In this document: one piece after another, positions 1 through 12,796 of the stretch
Numbering within the stretch: position 1 is the first letter of the stretch
Layout: each line of letters starts with the position of its first letter
DNA from: Anseranas semipalmata
Taxonomy: Eukaryota; Chordata; Aves; Anseriformes; Anseranatidae
DNA: 64,000 nt
Direction of reading: 5' to 3'
Assembly (NCBI GenBank): GCA_013399115.1
Contig: VXAA01002999.1
Coordinates: 1,038,718-1,102,717, forward strand
Position numbers and translations under genes: made by a program
Notes under the pieces: generated by a model
What the model saw: only the letters and a program-made list of their open reading frames with translations
The model's database searches: none
What the model was told of the DNA's origin: nothing

Positions 1-2184
1 TAAAGCTGATGCAGCAGTCTTCGTCCAAATTTTATCTAAGATGAAGCTTTTACCATTTCTTGTCTTTTCAGACAGGCAATGTTATTTTTTGCACTAAATG
101 GAAAAAGAATAAAACAAGACTGTACTAAAAGTTTCTAAGAGATGTGTGTCTGATGTTCAGGAGTGTTCTTGCAAATTCAGTTAGGCTTTTTGAGGGGTAT
201 TGCATGGACTATAAAGGTTACTAGTTCTGACTAGACAAAGGAAAGGTATTGGAAAGAAAAGACAAAAGTAGTGAAGGAAAGGGTGGGAAAAGGTACATAC
301 TAAAACCATTAGAGTAGAAGTCATAGTAATATCAAGTAAGGGAGTTGTTTCATTTTCATAGGAATTATGTTCTGAGAAAGATTCCAAGCAGATCTTCATA
401 TAATTTATTTTGAGAGGAACCCAAAGCAAAATCCCTAGACATTTTTGTACCCAGTCACTTTCTGAAAGAAAGATTTTAATACTTTGTACACATTCTCAAG
501 CAAGTCCTTCTATCATTTACCCATAACTGTTGTATTTGCAGGCTGTCTTTGTGCCAAAACATTGCCTGTATAATCTTTACAAGAACAGAAAAGCACCATC
601 CGTAGTTAAATTGCAGAAAATTATTTTTCCATTAAGTGATAATGTTGAACTGTCAATTTTAAGGACTAGAGGATAAAACTAGAGATGAAAACAAGTGCTT
701 CATGCCATAGCAAAGAGCAGGTGGAGGGGAAGTGCCACTCTTCATCTGTTGAAAATCACCCATTTCTCCTTTGCCTGGATTTGCAAGCATCAAGGATGTC
801 AGTAGTCCAAGACCGAACTTCGGTCCTTAAGTATCAGGCCATTTTTTTTCTTGATGGAGTCAGGAAGGAGAAAAAGAATGTTGGCAAGCATTAATAACAG
901 ATACAACAACTTTTGGAAGCTGCTCAGAGGTCTTAAGTGTCCAAAATAATCCTGCCAGAAGTGGATTAGTATGTAGAGAGCTGGCCAAAGAGTTCAATGC
1001 ATTCTAAAATTCTGCTGGCCCCTCAGCACTGCTTTAGATAGTGTGCAAAAGAGCAAGCATGTATGTTTGTGATAGCTTACCATGACTCCTGCAGTTAAGA
1101 TTATCTGTCTATTCCTAGTTTAAAGAGCCTCTTCATTGTTTAAAATGCTATCAAACATATTAACTTTAGGGGAGGAAGTGTCCATCATTTGGTGTCTGGC
1201 CATGAAGACTAATTTTTTTCTAAGTTTGAATGCAAATATGTCAATTATATTAAAAGACTAACAGCAAAAGAGTTTGCCACTACCAAGAATCACGACAATT
1301 TGTTTTACAGTATTGTACTTTGTCAATTAAAGAAAATATTTCTGATTAATCACAGGCAGGGGCTGAAGCTTGCATATTTGCATTCAACCTGAGGGAAATC
1401 AATTTCAAATTGCTAATATTAACAGTATGAATAAACTTTAATATGCATTGATAATTTTATTTTGCAATATATCTCAGTGCTATGTTGGAGCTGTCTGTGT
1501 GCAAAGAAAAGCAATGAGTAGAATCTCACTGTGTGAATGTTACAGTGTACACTGAGTAATACAATGAAATATTATTGTGCTTCAGTTTACTTTACAGTTC
1601 TGTGAGAATTAGCAATTCTGTTCTCTCATTTCAATTCTACCCATATTTCCTCTTTCTATGTTATTGTCTTAACCAAATTGCATGACTTCAGTTTCCTTCC
1701 ACTGACAAAGCTCAATCTGAAACTGTCAAGCATAATGCAGTATTATTACAAATGCGAAAATTGGGTATCAGCACTTTCTATAGGAACCTTCTTAAGAATT
1801 AATCAAGACTATTCTTGTCCATCAGGCACACTTACCCACAGGAAAAAAAAGGTTCCTGTCTTTGATTATATATTCTATATACAGCATGATGTTGGACATC
1901 AAAAAGCAAAAAGTTCTGAAAGCATATTTAATCTCAAAGGTAGCTTTCTAACCCAACCATTGATGTAGTTAAATTCCACTCATCCTTCCTTTTGTCTTGA
2001 CAGCATAGGAAAGCTGAGAAATCACATGACTTTTCCCTAAAGCTAATAGACTACAACCTGACAGGTATTACATTTTCTAATACCCAATCCAATCTGTATC
2101 ATATCATTGTCAGGAAATAAGACTTTTAAAGCACAGACCTCCAAGCAACGAAGTCCAATGGGCCAAAGGGGAAAGAGAAATAAG
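1..2184. other. Unique non-coding DNA, no gene seen
   Basis: AT-rich single-copy sequence. Open frames are short (under 100 codons) and none resembles a known protein or has convincing splice sites. The part around 1330-1500 has several homeodomain/POU-like words (TTTGCAT, TAAT cores, ATGCAT) in unique sequence, which is the look of some conserved non-coding elements. That is an impression, not a demonstrated function. Confidence 0.5.
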
Positions 2185-2458
2185 TAGAAATGGAACGTGA
2201 CGCATGAAGTTGTGTCAGAGGAGGTTCAAGTTGGGTATCAGGAAAAGGTTCTTCACTGAGAGGGTGACTGGGCACTGGAACAGGCTCCCCAGGACAGTGG
2301 TCACGACACCGAGCCTGCCGGAGTTTAAGAAGCACTTGGACAATGCTCTCAGACATAGGGTCTGATTTTTGGGTGGTCCTGTGTGGAGCCAGCAGTTGGA
2401 CTCGATGATACTTGTGGGTCCTTTCCAACTCAGGATATTCTATGATTCTGTAATTCTA
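2185..2458 (+). repeat. CR1 LINE fragment, 3' end
   Basis: This is the 3' end of a chicken-repeat-1 (CR1) non-LTR retrotransposon in sense orientation, truncated at its 5' side as most CR1 copies are. It shows the usual order: the 'ggttcttcactgagagggt' stretch, 'tggaacaggctcccca', a stretch on a 3' UTR 'ggactcgatgat' and a final degenerate octamer tail (attctatgattctgtaattct) at 2437-2458. The 3' UTR wording matches the CR1 copy at 47.3-47.5 kb read on the other strand, so both belong to one subfamily. The copy is moderately diverged. The 5' boundary is approximate. No functional protein is encoded; the antisense open frame across it is a by-product. Confidence 0.9.
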
Positions 2459-5400
2459 AAGTCTGATAACTGAACAATTGTCTGGGGGTGAGAAAGGTGA
2501 ACAACTCTTGCTCTTACACTCTCTAAGATGCACTTGACTTCCAACTGTCTCAGCTTTTTGTTACAGAAAGGGAGCAAAACAATATTTTGAGATAACGAAT
2601 ATTTCTGAAGTGATTCAAATGAATGAGGCAGAAAATGAAACATAAGGAGAAGAAGGTACTGGGACTGAGATGCAGTTAGGAAGCTTTAATTTTATGGGAT
2701 AGACTGACAAGCTTGTAGGGAAGGGGAAAGTTTGCTGATAAAAATCCTCTTTTTTTTGAAGTGGTTTACAACTTTCCCAAGAGCATTTCAGTTTCACGTA
2801 AATTAATATGTGCTGATGTCAAATAACTTTCATCGTATCACTTGTCATAATTTTCTATACAGCAAATAGCAAAGAAAGAAAATTTCATTCTACATTCATT
2901 TAAGATAACAAAGCAAAGGGTTTTCAGGTAAGGAGCTGTAGAACTGACAGCAGCAAAAGAATTGGACTAGCTATGGTAAAGGCTATTTGACAGGAAGTGA
3001 TGTTACCATTGTAAAGTTTTTGGAGAGAGAACCCAGAAGGGGAAGACGACAGAACATGATGATTTAGGATTAGGTTGAGATAAATATGCAGCAAGGTTTA
3101 TAAACTTTAGAGGTAGCAAAGAGAAATAAGTACTGGCATCAAAAAGACCACTGATATAATATTGTAATTAGCTTTGGGTTAGAGGGACTGGGGTAGAAAG
3201 AAAATAGACTGCAGAAGTAGAGAAGTGAGTAGACAAAGTCTAATAGTTTAAATGAAGAGTTGTATTTGGTGATAAGGGCATCCATAAGGGTAGAAATGTT
3301 CTATACATGATCTAAGTGAGTCAGCAAAGACAAGACTGTTCGTACATGCAGAATCCAAATGCGATTATCTTTGACCATTGAGAACAAAGAAATGGAGCTT
3401 GTGTGACTTGAAAAGACTGTGGATAGAGCTGAGCTTGATGGCAACCAAGTGGGAATTTCAAAATAAACAAAGGAGAAAAAAAGAAAAAAGCAACAGAGGT
3501 TGGAAACAAACTCAGAGGAGTGGAGAGGTCATGCCAGTGGATGGTGGAAGGTCTCATCACTGACAAAACGGTTTTGTGTTGCACAACACATGGGAAGTAT
3601 TTGCTGGAAATATAGATGTGCAGGTTAGCAACAGCTGAGGAAAGATGAAATGAAATTTCTGAAATGTGTGAAGGGATAAAATGACTGGGGGGGATAGGTG
3701 ATGCAAGATAAGAAGACAAGATAATGAAGCAGAAGGGAGTTAAAAGTTAAGTAATAGTACTATAACAGCAATACAGAAAAAAAAAATCATGGAAAAAAAC
3801 TCAGTGCAAATGCAAAAGCAAAATGTGGAAAATTGAGTGGCAAAAAGATATTTGGAAAGAATGGTAGTTACCAGTGATTCACGATAAATAATTGTCAGCA
3901 ATCAGATGACAATCAGAAAATGGCAGGAACGGAGAATAATGGTTCAAAACAAAGTAGGAGCTAATTGCTGGTATCTAATAATGTCAATCAATTGCTTAGA
4001 AAATACAAGCAGTTGAAATGAAATAGCAGTTGCTTAATTGCAATGGATAAAAAGAGATGGTCCTTCGTGGCAAAGCAAAGCAGATGGAAAATGGGAGTAA
4101 TAATGATAAACTGATAAAGTCTGGCTGTACTAATCTGGATCAGGTAAAGTGGCATAGCAGGGAGAGGGATGACTATGCAAACTGAGTAAATAGGATGAAT
4201 AGGGTAGATATCTGAATAAATATAGATGAAGTCACTAAAGCTGTGGTTTCAAAAAAAAAAAAAAACTGCATTGCCAAAAATACTTCCAGTGGAGATACTG
4301 ATCTACAATAAATTTAAATCTATAAATATTTAATATTCATTTGCTGTAGGTATCAGAAGACTACAGATCAGATTGAAAATTACTGCTCTCTGAGGAAGGA
4401 CTGGAAAACAAAATGCAGTCCTAACATCCTTAGTCTTAGCTGTAAATGAAAATACGTGCAACGTTTGGGAACAACTATTACAGAGACAGCAGTGCTGACA
4501 TAAAGAAAGAAAAAGCAGTTCCTGGTGCTGAAGAAATAAATGTGCAAGGAATTAAAGCAAGATGAGACAAAAATGCTAGGAAGATGGAGATCCAAGTAAG
4601 CCTATTGTCATAAGGCATATTCTCACAGTAACAGTTTCTACAATTCTCTGCCTTTGTTCAAATAAGCCATTTGGACATGATCCATGGGAGGATGTTAGCC
4701 CGTTTCAATGATGTGTCTACTTCCAATCTATCTCCTGTCTACAGGCAACAGCAGAAGCAAAGCTGTCAGCTGTGAGAATTCTTTGATTTCCACTGTGTGT
4801 TGGCTTTAAACAAGAGGACAGAGAAAAAGTGGTTTCAACAAATAGAATAATTCTAACTGGTGGATTTTCAAACTCTTACTTTAAGTTGCTGTATTTCCTC
4901 TTTACACTTCCTGTGTTGCAACCTTTCATAAAATAGATTGGGTTTTCTTTTCAATATTTGTCTTAAGGATCACTCACTGAAAATGGTGAAGAAGAAATAG
5001 GATGGCGATATAAAAACACAGAGAAAATGTTACTCAGACTAGGTGATATTTGCCACTTAATGGAATTTAGCTTAGGTATCTGATGTCGGCTTACCTGGGG
5101 AAAGAAATAATCTATGAGACTTTAGCTCCATGTTAACCCTTGCTAGTACCACATAGTAGAGTACAACTGTATACGTTCATTGTGTCACAGCTGTCACAGT
5201 CTCTAAATAAGATCATGTCTGAATTTCTCCCTGACAGTGTTAGGATGCAATATTCTTATCTTTCTGCTCTCCTATTAACTTCAATCTTGTATAAATGTGA
5301 TTGTGAATGTGAGTTTGTCCAACTGGTTTAATAAAATATCTGTAAAGAGGCTTAAACACTTAAACACAGTTATAAAAAGTATAATATCCACCTTTTAAAT

Positions 5401-7179
5401 TAAAGCAGGTAAGAAAAGCACAATGTGTCAGCTTGTTTAAATTTTATTTACTGCAATTTGGGAATATTTTTCTGAATAATGTACTTAACACTTAAGACAA
5501 GTAAGGATTAGGCTGCACCTTTCTAAAGGTGTAAGTGTAGACCGAATGCTACAAACATAGACTTCATATTCTTGCTCTTCATGGAGGCTATGTTCTCAAA
5601 GAAGCAAATTTATGAACTTTTCAGGTGATTCCATCTATGTGAAGAAAGATATCAAATAGTTATCAATAGATATCAAAGCAATATCAGTACAGAAACGGTT
5701 GCCCATAACTCTGAGGTAAGCTTTATCAGTCGGGCAAAAGGCAATGCAGCTCACCTATGGAGGAAACAGATTTCAGACAGGGACTGACTGAGGAGTACAT
5801 AATGCAAAACAGACTTTTACAGACTTTACAAACTTCTGATATCAGGGAAAGACTTTTTTTTTTTTTTTTATCTTTACTTCTCCTGTAGAAGTTCAGCACA
5901 GTATGTGTGTGTCTAACTAATACCAGAAGAAAATATTCCACTGCACTCATTCTTCCCTATGGGAAAGAGGTTGAAAAACCAAACATATGGCACATGTTAA
6001 TTACATTCCTTCAGACTTTATTTAAGAAGTGCTTTAATGAGGTGACTATGAGTAAAAAACTTATAGAACAGAATACACTTAATAGAAGTATTAATATCCA
6101 GAAAGCATAATTTATGCTTAAAATATTAAAAATATATTTTTTTTAAACTAGGAGACCCACTGCTATAGAAAAAAGTCATTTTAAACACAGATGATGAGTT
6201 AAAGAGACTATACTATGAAAGAAATCTTGATAGAAAACATGTTTTTCCATTAATTCCTAGCATATTGAAAGTATTCTGCAAAGATCACTTATCCTGTCTT
6301 CCCATGAAGTTCTTTCTTTGATGTCAAAACAATCAAAATATGGGCACTGTAATGAAAAGAAAGTATTTTAAAACACTGGTTTGAAAGTGTACACTGCAAC
6401 ATCATTTCTGTGAAGCTAGAAAGAGCTTCAAGGACACTGGTTAGAGTGGGCCGAAAAAAAGGTTAGCATGCCCGGAGTGCAAGTTTGACATTTGGAATTG
6501 AACCAGACTTTGCCTAGGGAAGGTGACATTAGGCCACTCCAGCCTTTTGGATTCCTAAACTGGTGCCCAATAAAACAATCAGTACAGGTTAGACCAACTA
6601 ACTAGACTAACTAGAAGCTGCAATTCTTTGCAACAGTATACTAATTCTCTCTGCCTTCCCTGCCCTTATCACATGGCAGAGAATTTTGGTAATTGCTAAA
6701 TTAACACAAATTTTTAGTTTTAAATTTTGAAATAATATCCATTAGAATACTTTTTGATCATAAACTAACAATATGTCTACAGACATAGTGTCAAATCCCT
6801 GTATGATAGGCATGAGTTGCAGATGTTGCAACCTTGTTCTTCTAGAATCCCATAATAGCTTATCTCAAGTATCTACAGGCAAACCGGAGTCCCAAAAGGA
6901 GCAAAACATTAAGTAACAAAGTTTCCATAAAATAAACTAACCAAACTTAATCAATATTTCATTTCACATCTTTGATTAGTGTGATTTTAAAAGTCCCCTT
7001 ACACTTCTTTAAAAAGTGCAATGTTCCAAAAAGACAAAGCTAACACATGTAGACTTACATGGTAATTTTGTGCAAGTATCCTCATGCTGTCACGAATCCT
7101 TTTTGACTACCAGCTCCAATTTTATATATGTGGCCCCATGAATGGAAGAAGGATTTCTCAAGGGATTAGAATTTGTGCA
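2459..7179. other. Unique non-coding DNA with purine-rich stretch
   Basis: No gene seen. From roughly 2860 to 4610 the plus strand is conspicuously rich in A and G and poor in C, with many GAAAG/AAGAG words; minus-strand frames there give leucine/serine/phenylalanine-rich translations typical of such skew. A 15-base A run lies near 4250-4265 and a 16-base T run at 5854-5869. Around 6590-6612 there is a small tandem 'aactaactagactaactag' motif. Nothing else is recognised. Confidence 0.45.
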
Positions 7180-7600
7180 TAGCTGCCCGGACTTGAGAAG
7201 CCTCAGGAGAGGCCTGGCCTGTTCCTCCTTCACTCAGGAGCTGCTTTTAAGCTCCTTGGTCTCTGCCTGAGATATGCTGCAGCCATACCTGTGTCTTGCC
7301 ATGTCCCTCAGCAAGCCAGGTCTGACCCTGGCCTGCTGACTGGTTCTTCAAGTCTGACCATGGACCTGCCTCGTCACCGTGGACTTGCCCGATGACCACT
7401 GAACTTTGGCTGAACCAGGTTATCATCACCAGACCTGCCCTGCTTGCCTTGCTCTGGTGCAGTGGGACTCCCTCCACTGCCACTGTATCTGCCTGCCTTG
7501 CTGCCATGCTTGGTTCCTGGCTGCTGTACAAAGAAGACCACCCTTGCTGCTCCCTGACAGAACTCTGGCTTCTTCATGGTCATGTCTTTGATCCATAAGT
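7180..7600. other. GC-richer island, unclassified, weak internal repeats
   Basis: This stretch is clearly richer in G+C than its surroundings, and for that reason holds overlapping open frames on both strands (60-94 codons); none has a recognisable domain. About 7320-7400 contains degenerate repeats of a roughly 20-base motif of the type 'tctgacc.tgg.cctgcc'. It could be an old LTR or other transposon fragment, or a decayed exon cluster. I do not recognise the family, so I leave it unnamed. Confidence 0.3.
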
Positions 7601-7985
7601 TTCTTCACAGCCTCTTTCACAAGGATTTAATCACTATACTGAATATTAGATGTGAGGAATGACTTACTAGACACGGCACTGCATAGTCTAAGAGACTGAA
7701 TCCAGGGTCCTAAACAAAGACATTTTTTATTCTCATGAACCTATTAAAAGACATAAAATATCCAAGAAAAAATGAAGGTTCAGAAGAGCATGTGCATTGC
7801 AAATAGGGTAGAATTTAGATCTAATATTTGTGTCTGCTTCTTGGTGAGTGCACCAACATAACCAGTGTGCTGAAATGAAACGCTAGAATAGCGTTGTTAA
7901 TGGCAGGGGAACATCTTTGGTCTCATCCACTCTTGGGCTTGAATATCTCCCACCATAGTCCTGGTGATAAGCACTGAGGAAGGCT

Positions 7986-8033
7986 CCCTTTCTTTTTCTT
8001 TCTTTCTTTTTCTTCTTTTTTTTTTTTTTTTTT
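7986..8033. repeat. Pyrimidine tract ending in poly-T
   Basis: A CTTT/TTTC-rich low-complexity tract that ends in about 18 consecutive T. Read on the minus strand it is a poly-A followed by GAAA repeats, which could mark the tail of an old retroposed copy, but no body of such an element is recognised next to it. Confidence 0.8.
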
Positions 8034-11000
8034 GGTAAAATGTAAGGCATGTCACTGTAAAGTTCCCTTTAATGCAGTCATTCAGCAGAACAGGAGGGAG
8101 TAAAGTTAACTTTCTTTCTTTGGGCAGGGACTTAAGGCCAAACCACAGACTCCTCTGGGAAGAAGCCCTAATCCCAAAGGTATGGACAAGGTTAGGATAC
8201 TATTTCTGTCTGTTCATTTGATTGAGGCTACTCCAGTCTGTAGAAAGCAATTCAGATTTAGGGAGACAAGGTCAGCAAACAAATGATTAAATTATAACAG
8301 AATTTGCCTGAGAATACTCTTACCAGGGATGGTGAAATCCACAGTCCCACCCCTACTGTAAGAATTGTGAATACATTGAGCCATATTGTTGCCACAGTGG
8401 CCACTCTGAGAAGGGCTGATAATGTGCAAGGCTTGTTTTCTGAGTAGAAAAACATAGACATTGATGTCAAAAGCTGAGGTGCTTAAGAAGTTTAGGTGCT
8501 TAGGCTAACTACAGGATGCTCTAAAGATTTACACCTTGAACATTTAAACCATGGTTAGATACCATTTGAGGTATCAGAATCCTACTCTGGATATGGATCT
8601 ATGATATTGGTACCTCTAAGCCAAACAGTGTCTTTCCCAAATACATCAGTGTATGCAGTGTTATAAGGAATACATGCTGACACACAGTTTCAGTTCTGCA
8701 GAAACTGTGGAGTAAAGTCCCTGCCTGTCCCAGAAGCAAGACGCTGCCAAACAACTGATTTATAGTATCTCACAGCTCTGAAAGATAGACTGATTGCAAT
8801 AACCACAGTCAAATTTGCCTTTCTACTGGATCACCTGTGAGATCTGACTCCAACAGCAAGTCAGAAAATGTTCCATCTCACTGAGACTTGTGATCCAGGA
8901 GTCTCTGTCTGAAAAAGAAGTAAAGTGCTGCTTGACTGATCTTTTGCTGTCATAAAAAGACCAGATTTTCAAGACTTCTAGTTTCAGTGAGTTTACAGGG
9001 AGCTCCTGAAGGCTTTCTAAATGGAACTGGTGTTCTGATGGGGCCAGACATACTAAGTAATTTTGTTGCAGGAACTATAAACTCCAAGGAACTAAAATAA
9101 GCAATCCTTTCTGGCCCCTAGGAAATTTACTTTCTGCCTCTCTGAGGCTTGGCCATCAGTTTCCAGCTCTCCTTCTCCTTGAACTGCAGACTCCCAGCTT
9201 CTTGCTCACTGCAACCTTTAACCTGGAAGCTTCTCTCCCTTCAAAATGCTTTTGCATCCCTTGGGAAATAACCACCTCCTCTTGCCTCCAGAGTGGTCCA
9301 TCTCACACAGTCACTCTCCTTAAAGAAATGCAACTCAGAGATTGAGTGGAAACAACACTAAGAGATGTTGTCCCTTTTGTCAGTCAACAGGTCAAAGCTG
9401 GAATAGAAAATAGTAAAGAAGGTATGGAACAATGGGTGTAGAAGGAAATGTCTGAGATTTACCTGAGAAGCCAGAAATCTTCACCCCAGAATTCTATGAT
9501 TAACACACAAAGTTGTGGTCTCAGAACAAAGATTCTAACAAAATTGCTACTATTTCTAGATAGTTGAAAATGCAGTACTTATATTTAAGAAGCCAAGAAA
9601 AAAAAAAAAAAAAGACTAAGACAACCACAGGACCATTAGTATAATTTCAACTGGATGAAAAAAGGTAAGAACAAATTCTGAAGAAAAATATGACCTAAGT
9701 CATGAAAGTGAAGAGAAAATGGAGATATTTTGCTAAAGGTACAGTATACAAGATAACCTAATAGCTTCTTATCTTGCAATAACCGTTTTTCTAGACTAAG
9801 AAAAACAGATTTAAGTCGGATGGAAATACTGGCACATAACAAATGGGTAACCATTATTAAACTTAACCTGGAAACTAGATGAAGTTTTGTTTTGCTAACA
9901 ACCAAAGTTCGGGACAGGAATTTTTAATTAGGACTTTAATGTTGTTCCTTGTTTTTCCTGTAGTGGTCCTTAAATATGTCTTACATGGTTATTTCAATTA
10001 GCAAACCTACTTGAACAATCAGAAGGTGGAAGTCACATAGAATTTCAGAAGCTGCTTTACCACTCACACTCAGAATTGCTCATACTCTTTTTAAAAAAAA
10101 AAAAAAAGAAAAATGGACAATTTAAAACTGTATTGGTAACTTACTGTTATTGCTAAATTGTCTGAGAACTTTGAACATCCTCAATAAATAAGGAATCCAG
10201 TGGGCAAATGGAAGTAACTGAAAATGCCATTTGGCAGAAATACACCTCAGCATGTCAAAAGACATAAAATAAAAAAATTCTTTCCATAAATCAAGGCAAA
10301 TTTGTTTCTATACATTCCTGTAGTTTCTGTAGTGAGTAATTAAACTGCATGGATGGATTTTTAAGCTAATTTAGATTATATAAGACATGTGGTACCTCTG
10401 TACTCTTTGAGGAATCTGAAGAGAGGTGGAAAAGGGAAAACTATTTTTATGGTTTCCCTTGGTAATTATTACTTCTTTAGTTTCTAACTTCACCCTTAAA
10501 ATTATAGAGCTCCATTAGTCATATTATTGCTAGGGTGCTAGGCACCCTCATATTTCCTCAGACTTAGAAATCTCAGAGAAGAAAATATAAAGTGATCAGC
10601 AATGTGGTTGGACAAATAGAAAATACCTATTGGGGAAAAAACCCACCCCTCTAGGTACATAAAACCCACTAAAAGTAGGTTGTTATCTGAATTAAACTGT
10701 TAAGTCACTTTTTATTAATCGCTTTTTGCCTTCTTCAGCAGGTACTACTATGGCAGAGAAAACGCTACCAGACTATTTTGGAAGTAATTAAAAGATATCA
10801 ATATCTATTCATTATATTACAGGTAAAAATCAGGCTCATCATTGCAGTGATCCTGAATATATTAAAATACCTGAATATTAAAATATCAGCTTTCTAAGAT
10901 TACAGGACTACAGCATTATTTACGTGGAAGGGGCATCATGAATTTACAGAGAAAACAGCTTATAGTCAGTCACACAAAGCTCCACTTGCTTACTTTGAAT

Positions 11001-12720
11001 TGTAGTCTGTACCATGTTCAAGCCCTTAATAAGTATCAGAGCCCCAGCCTGTGTGCCCACTAAACACACAAGCTGAGATGAAATCATCTGAGGCAGAAGA
11101 AATATCCCCACTGACATCAGCAGGCTCTGGGTCATGTTCAGATGCATCATTTCTCATATGAGCAACATTAATGTATAACCATATTCTTCTGTTCACTATC
11201 AATAAGCATGTCAGACATCCCCTAGATGCTAGCTACTGTGTCACAGAGCATAAAACATGTCTGAGCATCCAACAGAGTTTCTCAGCTTATATTGCTCCTC
11301 CTAGGGTGCTCTGCTATTAATATTTCGCTGGAGGCCTGCAAATCTACCTCTCTGATAGTGTTGGACCATTCCAGATTTGGTATAAATATTTGGATGCTCA
11401 AATGTCTTGTTACAAGACTGCTAAAAGCATCAAAACATGACTTCTAAGCTACACCACCTATTGCTTACATGTTATATTTCTAATAGATGATACTAATGCA
11501 TGTCATCCCAGATATTTTCAACAAACTATATTATCATAGCACCAGAATCAGAAATATGCCCTATTGATTTACAGAGAAGACTTGCTTGGGACTACCATTA
11601 TGAGTCACTACATGTTCACTAACATTAACATTATACTGCAGAAAATTACCAGCTCAGGTCCTGTGTTATTAAACTGTTTATAAATTTAATATTGACTATA
11701 TTAATACCATGCTCCTAGGGACAAATAAATTAAAAACTGCAGGGAAACATTCTGCAGATTTAGCTTACTGTTGCAAAATAAAGCACTGTGACAAAACAAG
11801 AAAAATACTGTCTTACCTTGGAGAGAGAAGCAAAAGAGAAGAGAACAACAAAGAGAAGTTGATGTCCCCCTCCACACACACTTCAGTACATAGGCTTTGT
11901 TTATTTGTATTATACTTAATTGTACGTATAAGATACTCTGGCCATTTTATCCTGGCCATCATTCTTCTAGGAGCATCTCTGCTGTCTTCCATTTGGTTTA
12001 GATAACCAGTGTCTTCTGCAGAGAGATACAATTGGAGATGGATCTGTGGAACCATTGTCAAACGATGTTGTAGGTGCTGGAGTTTTCCCTGGATTCCAAT
12101 TTGCAGAGTAGAAATCTATTTGGTCTTGTTAAATGCAAAGAAGTTTCACCTGGCACTGGAAATCCTTTATCTGAAAATATCTGTAGGCTAGGAGTATATT
12201 AGGGCTAAATATATCATATATGGTTGCCCTATTCCTACTTTTCCCTAAGCATTGTCTTGTGGAAATTGCTGAAGGCAATATATAGATCTTGATCTCTAAA
12301 CGCATTCTCACTAAACACATACAGTGAGTCAGTTACAATAATAAGTGTTTCCATCAGTGACAGATCGGTTAGGGGAGATTGCTTCCTCTCCCTCTTCCAC
12401 TCCTTCCTCCCAGTGAATATGGAAGAGGCCTGTTGTAGTGGAGGGAATGATTATAATTTTTTCAAATTGATAACCACTGCTGCTTACAAGAAAAAATTAA
12501 CAGACCTCCATCTAATCCACTAAGTGACCTACTATGATCCTGTTATTCATTCTAGAATGAATTTATACCTAGGAGCTGGGAGGTTCATAAATGACACTAA
12601 GAAGTGCCACGCTGAGCTTACATGTTCTCAAAGTATCATCTGACTCAAAGCTTATCTGATTCAAACAAGCATTTATTTCCTGAGTTTTGTCAGCCTTTTA
12701 ATGGGCTGTAAATCTTAGAG
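8034..12720. other. Unique non-coding DNA, no gene seen
   Basis: AT-rich sequence with short open frames only. A-runs of 15-17 bases lie at about 9597-9613 and 10091-10105. The best open frames (e.g. 11709-12005 plus, 98 codons) have no domain, no convincing splice context and no similarity that I recognise. I see no RNA gene, CR1 or LTR. Confidence 0.5.
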
Positions 12721-12722
12721 TT

Positions 12723-12744
12723 TGTGTGTGTGTGTATGTGTGTG
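12723..12744. repeat. (TG)n microsatellite
   Basis: Short interrupted dinucleotide repeat: about seven TG units, one TA interruption, then more TG units. Confidence 0.85.
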
Positions 12745-12760
12745 ACTTATCCCTGAGGTA

Positions 12761-12796
12761 AAAATTAATGTAACTAATTAATGTAATTAATGCAAA
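12761..12796. other. Cluster of TAATTAAT motifs
   Basis: Three closely spaced 'attaatgtaa'-type words, two of them containing TAATTA, followed by ATGCAAAG, lie within 36 bases. TAATTA is the core recognised by many homeodomain proteins and ATGCAAA resembles a POU site. The arrangement may also simply be a degenerate AT-rich tandem repeat. No function is demonstrated. Confidence 0.3.
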
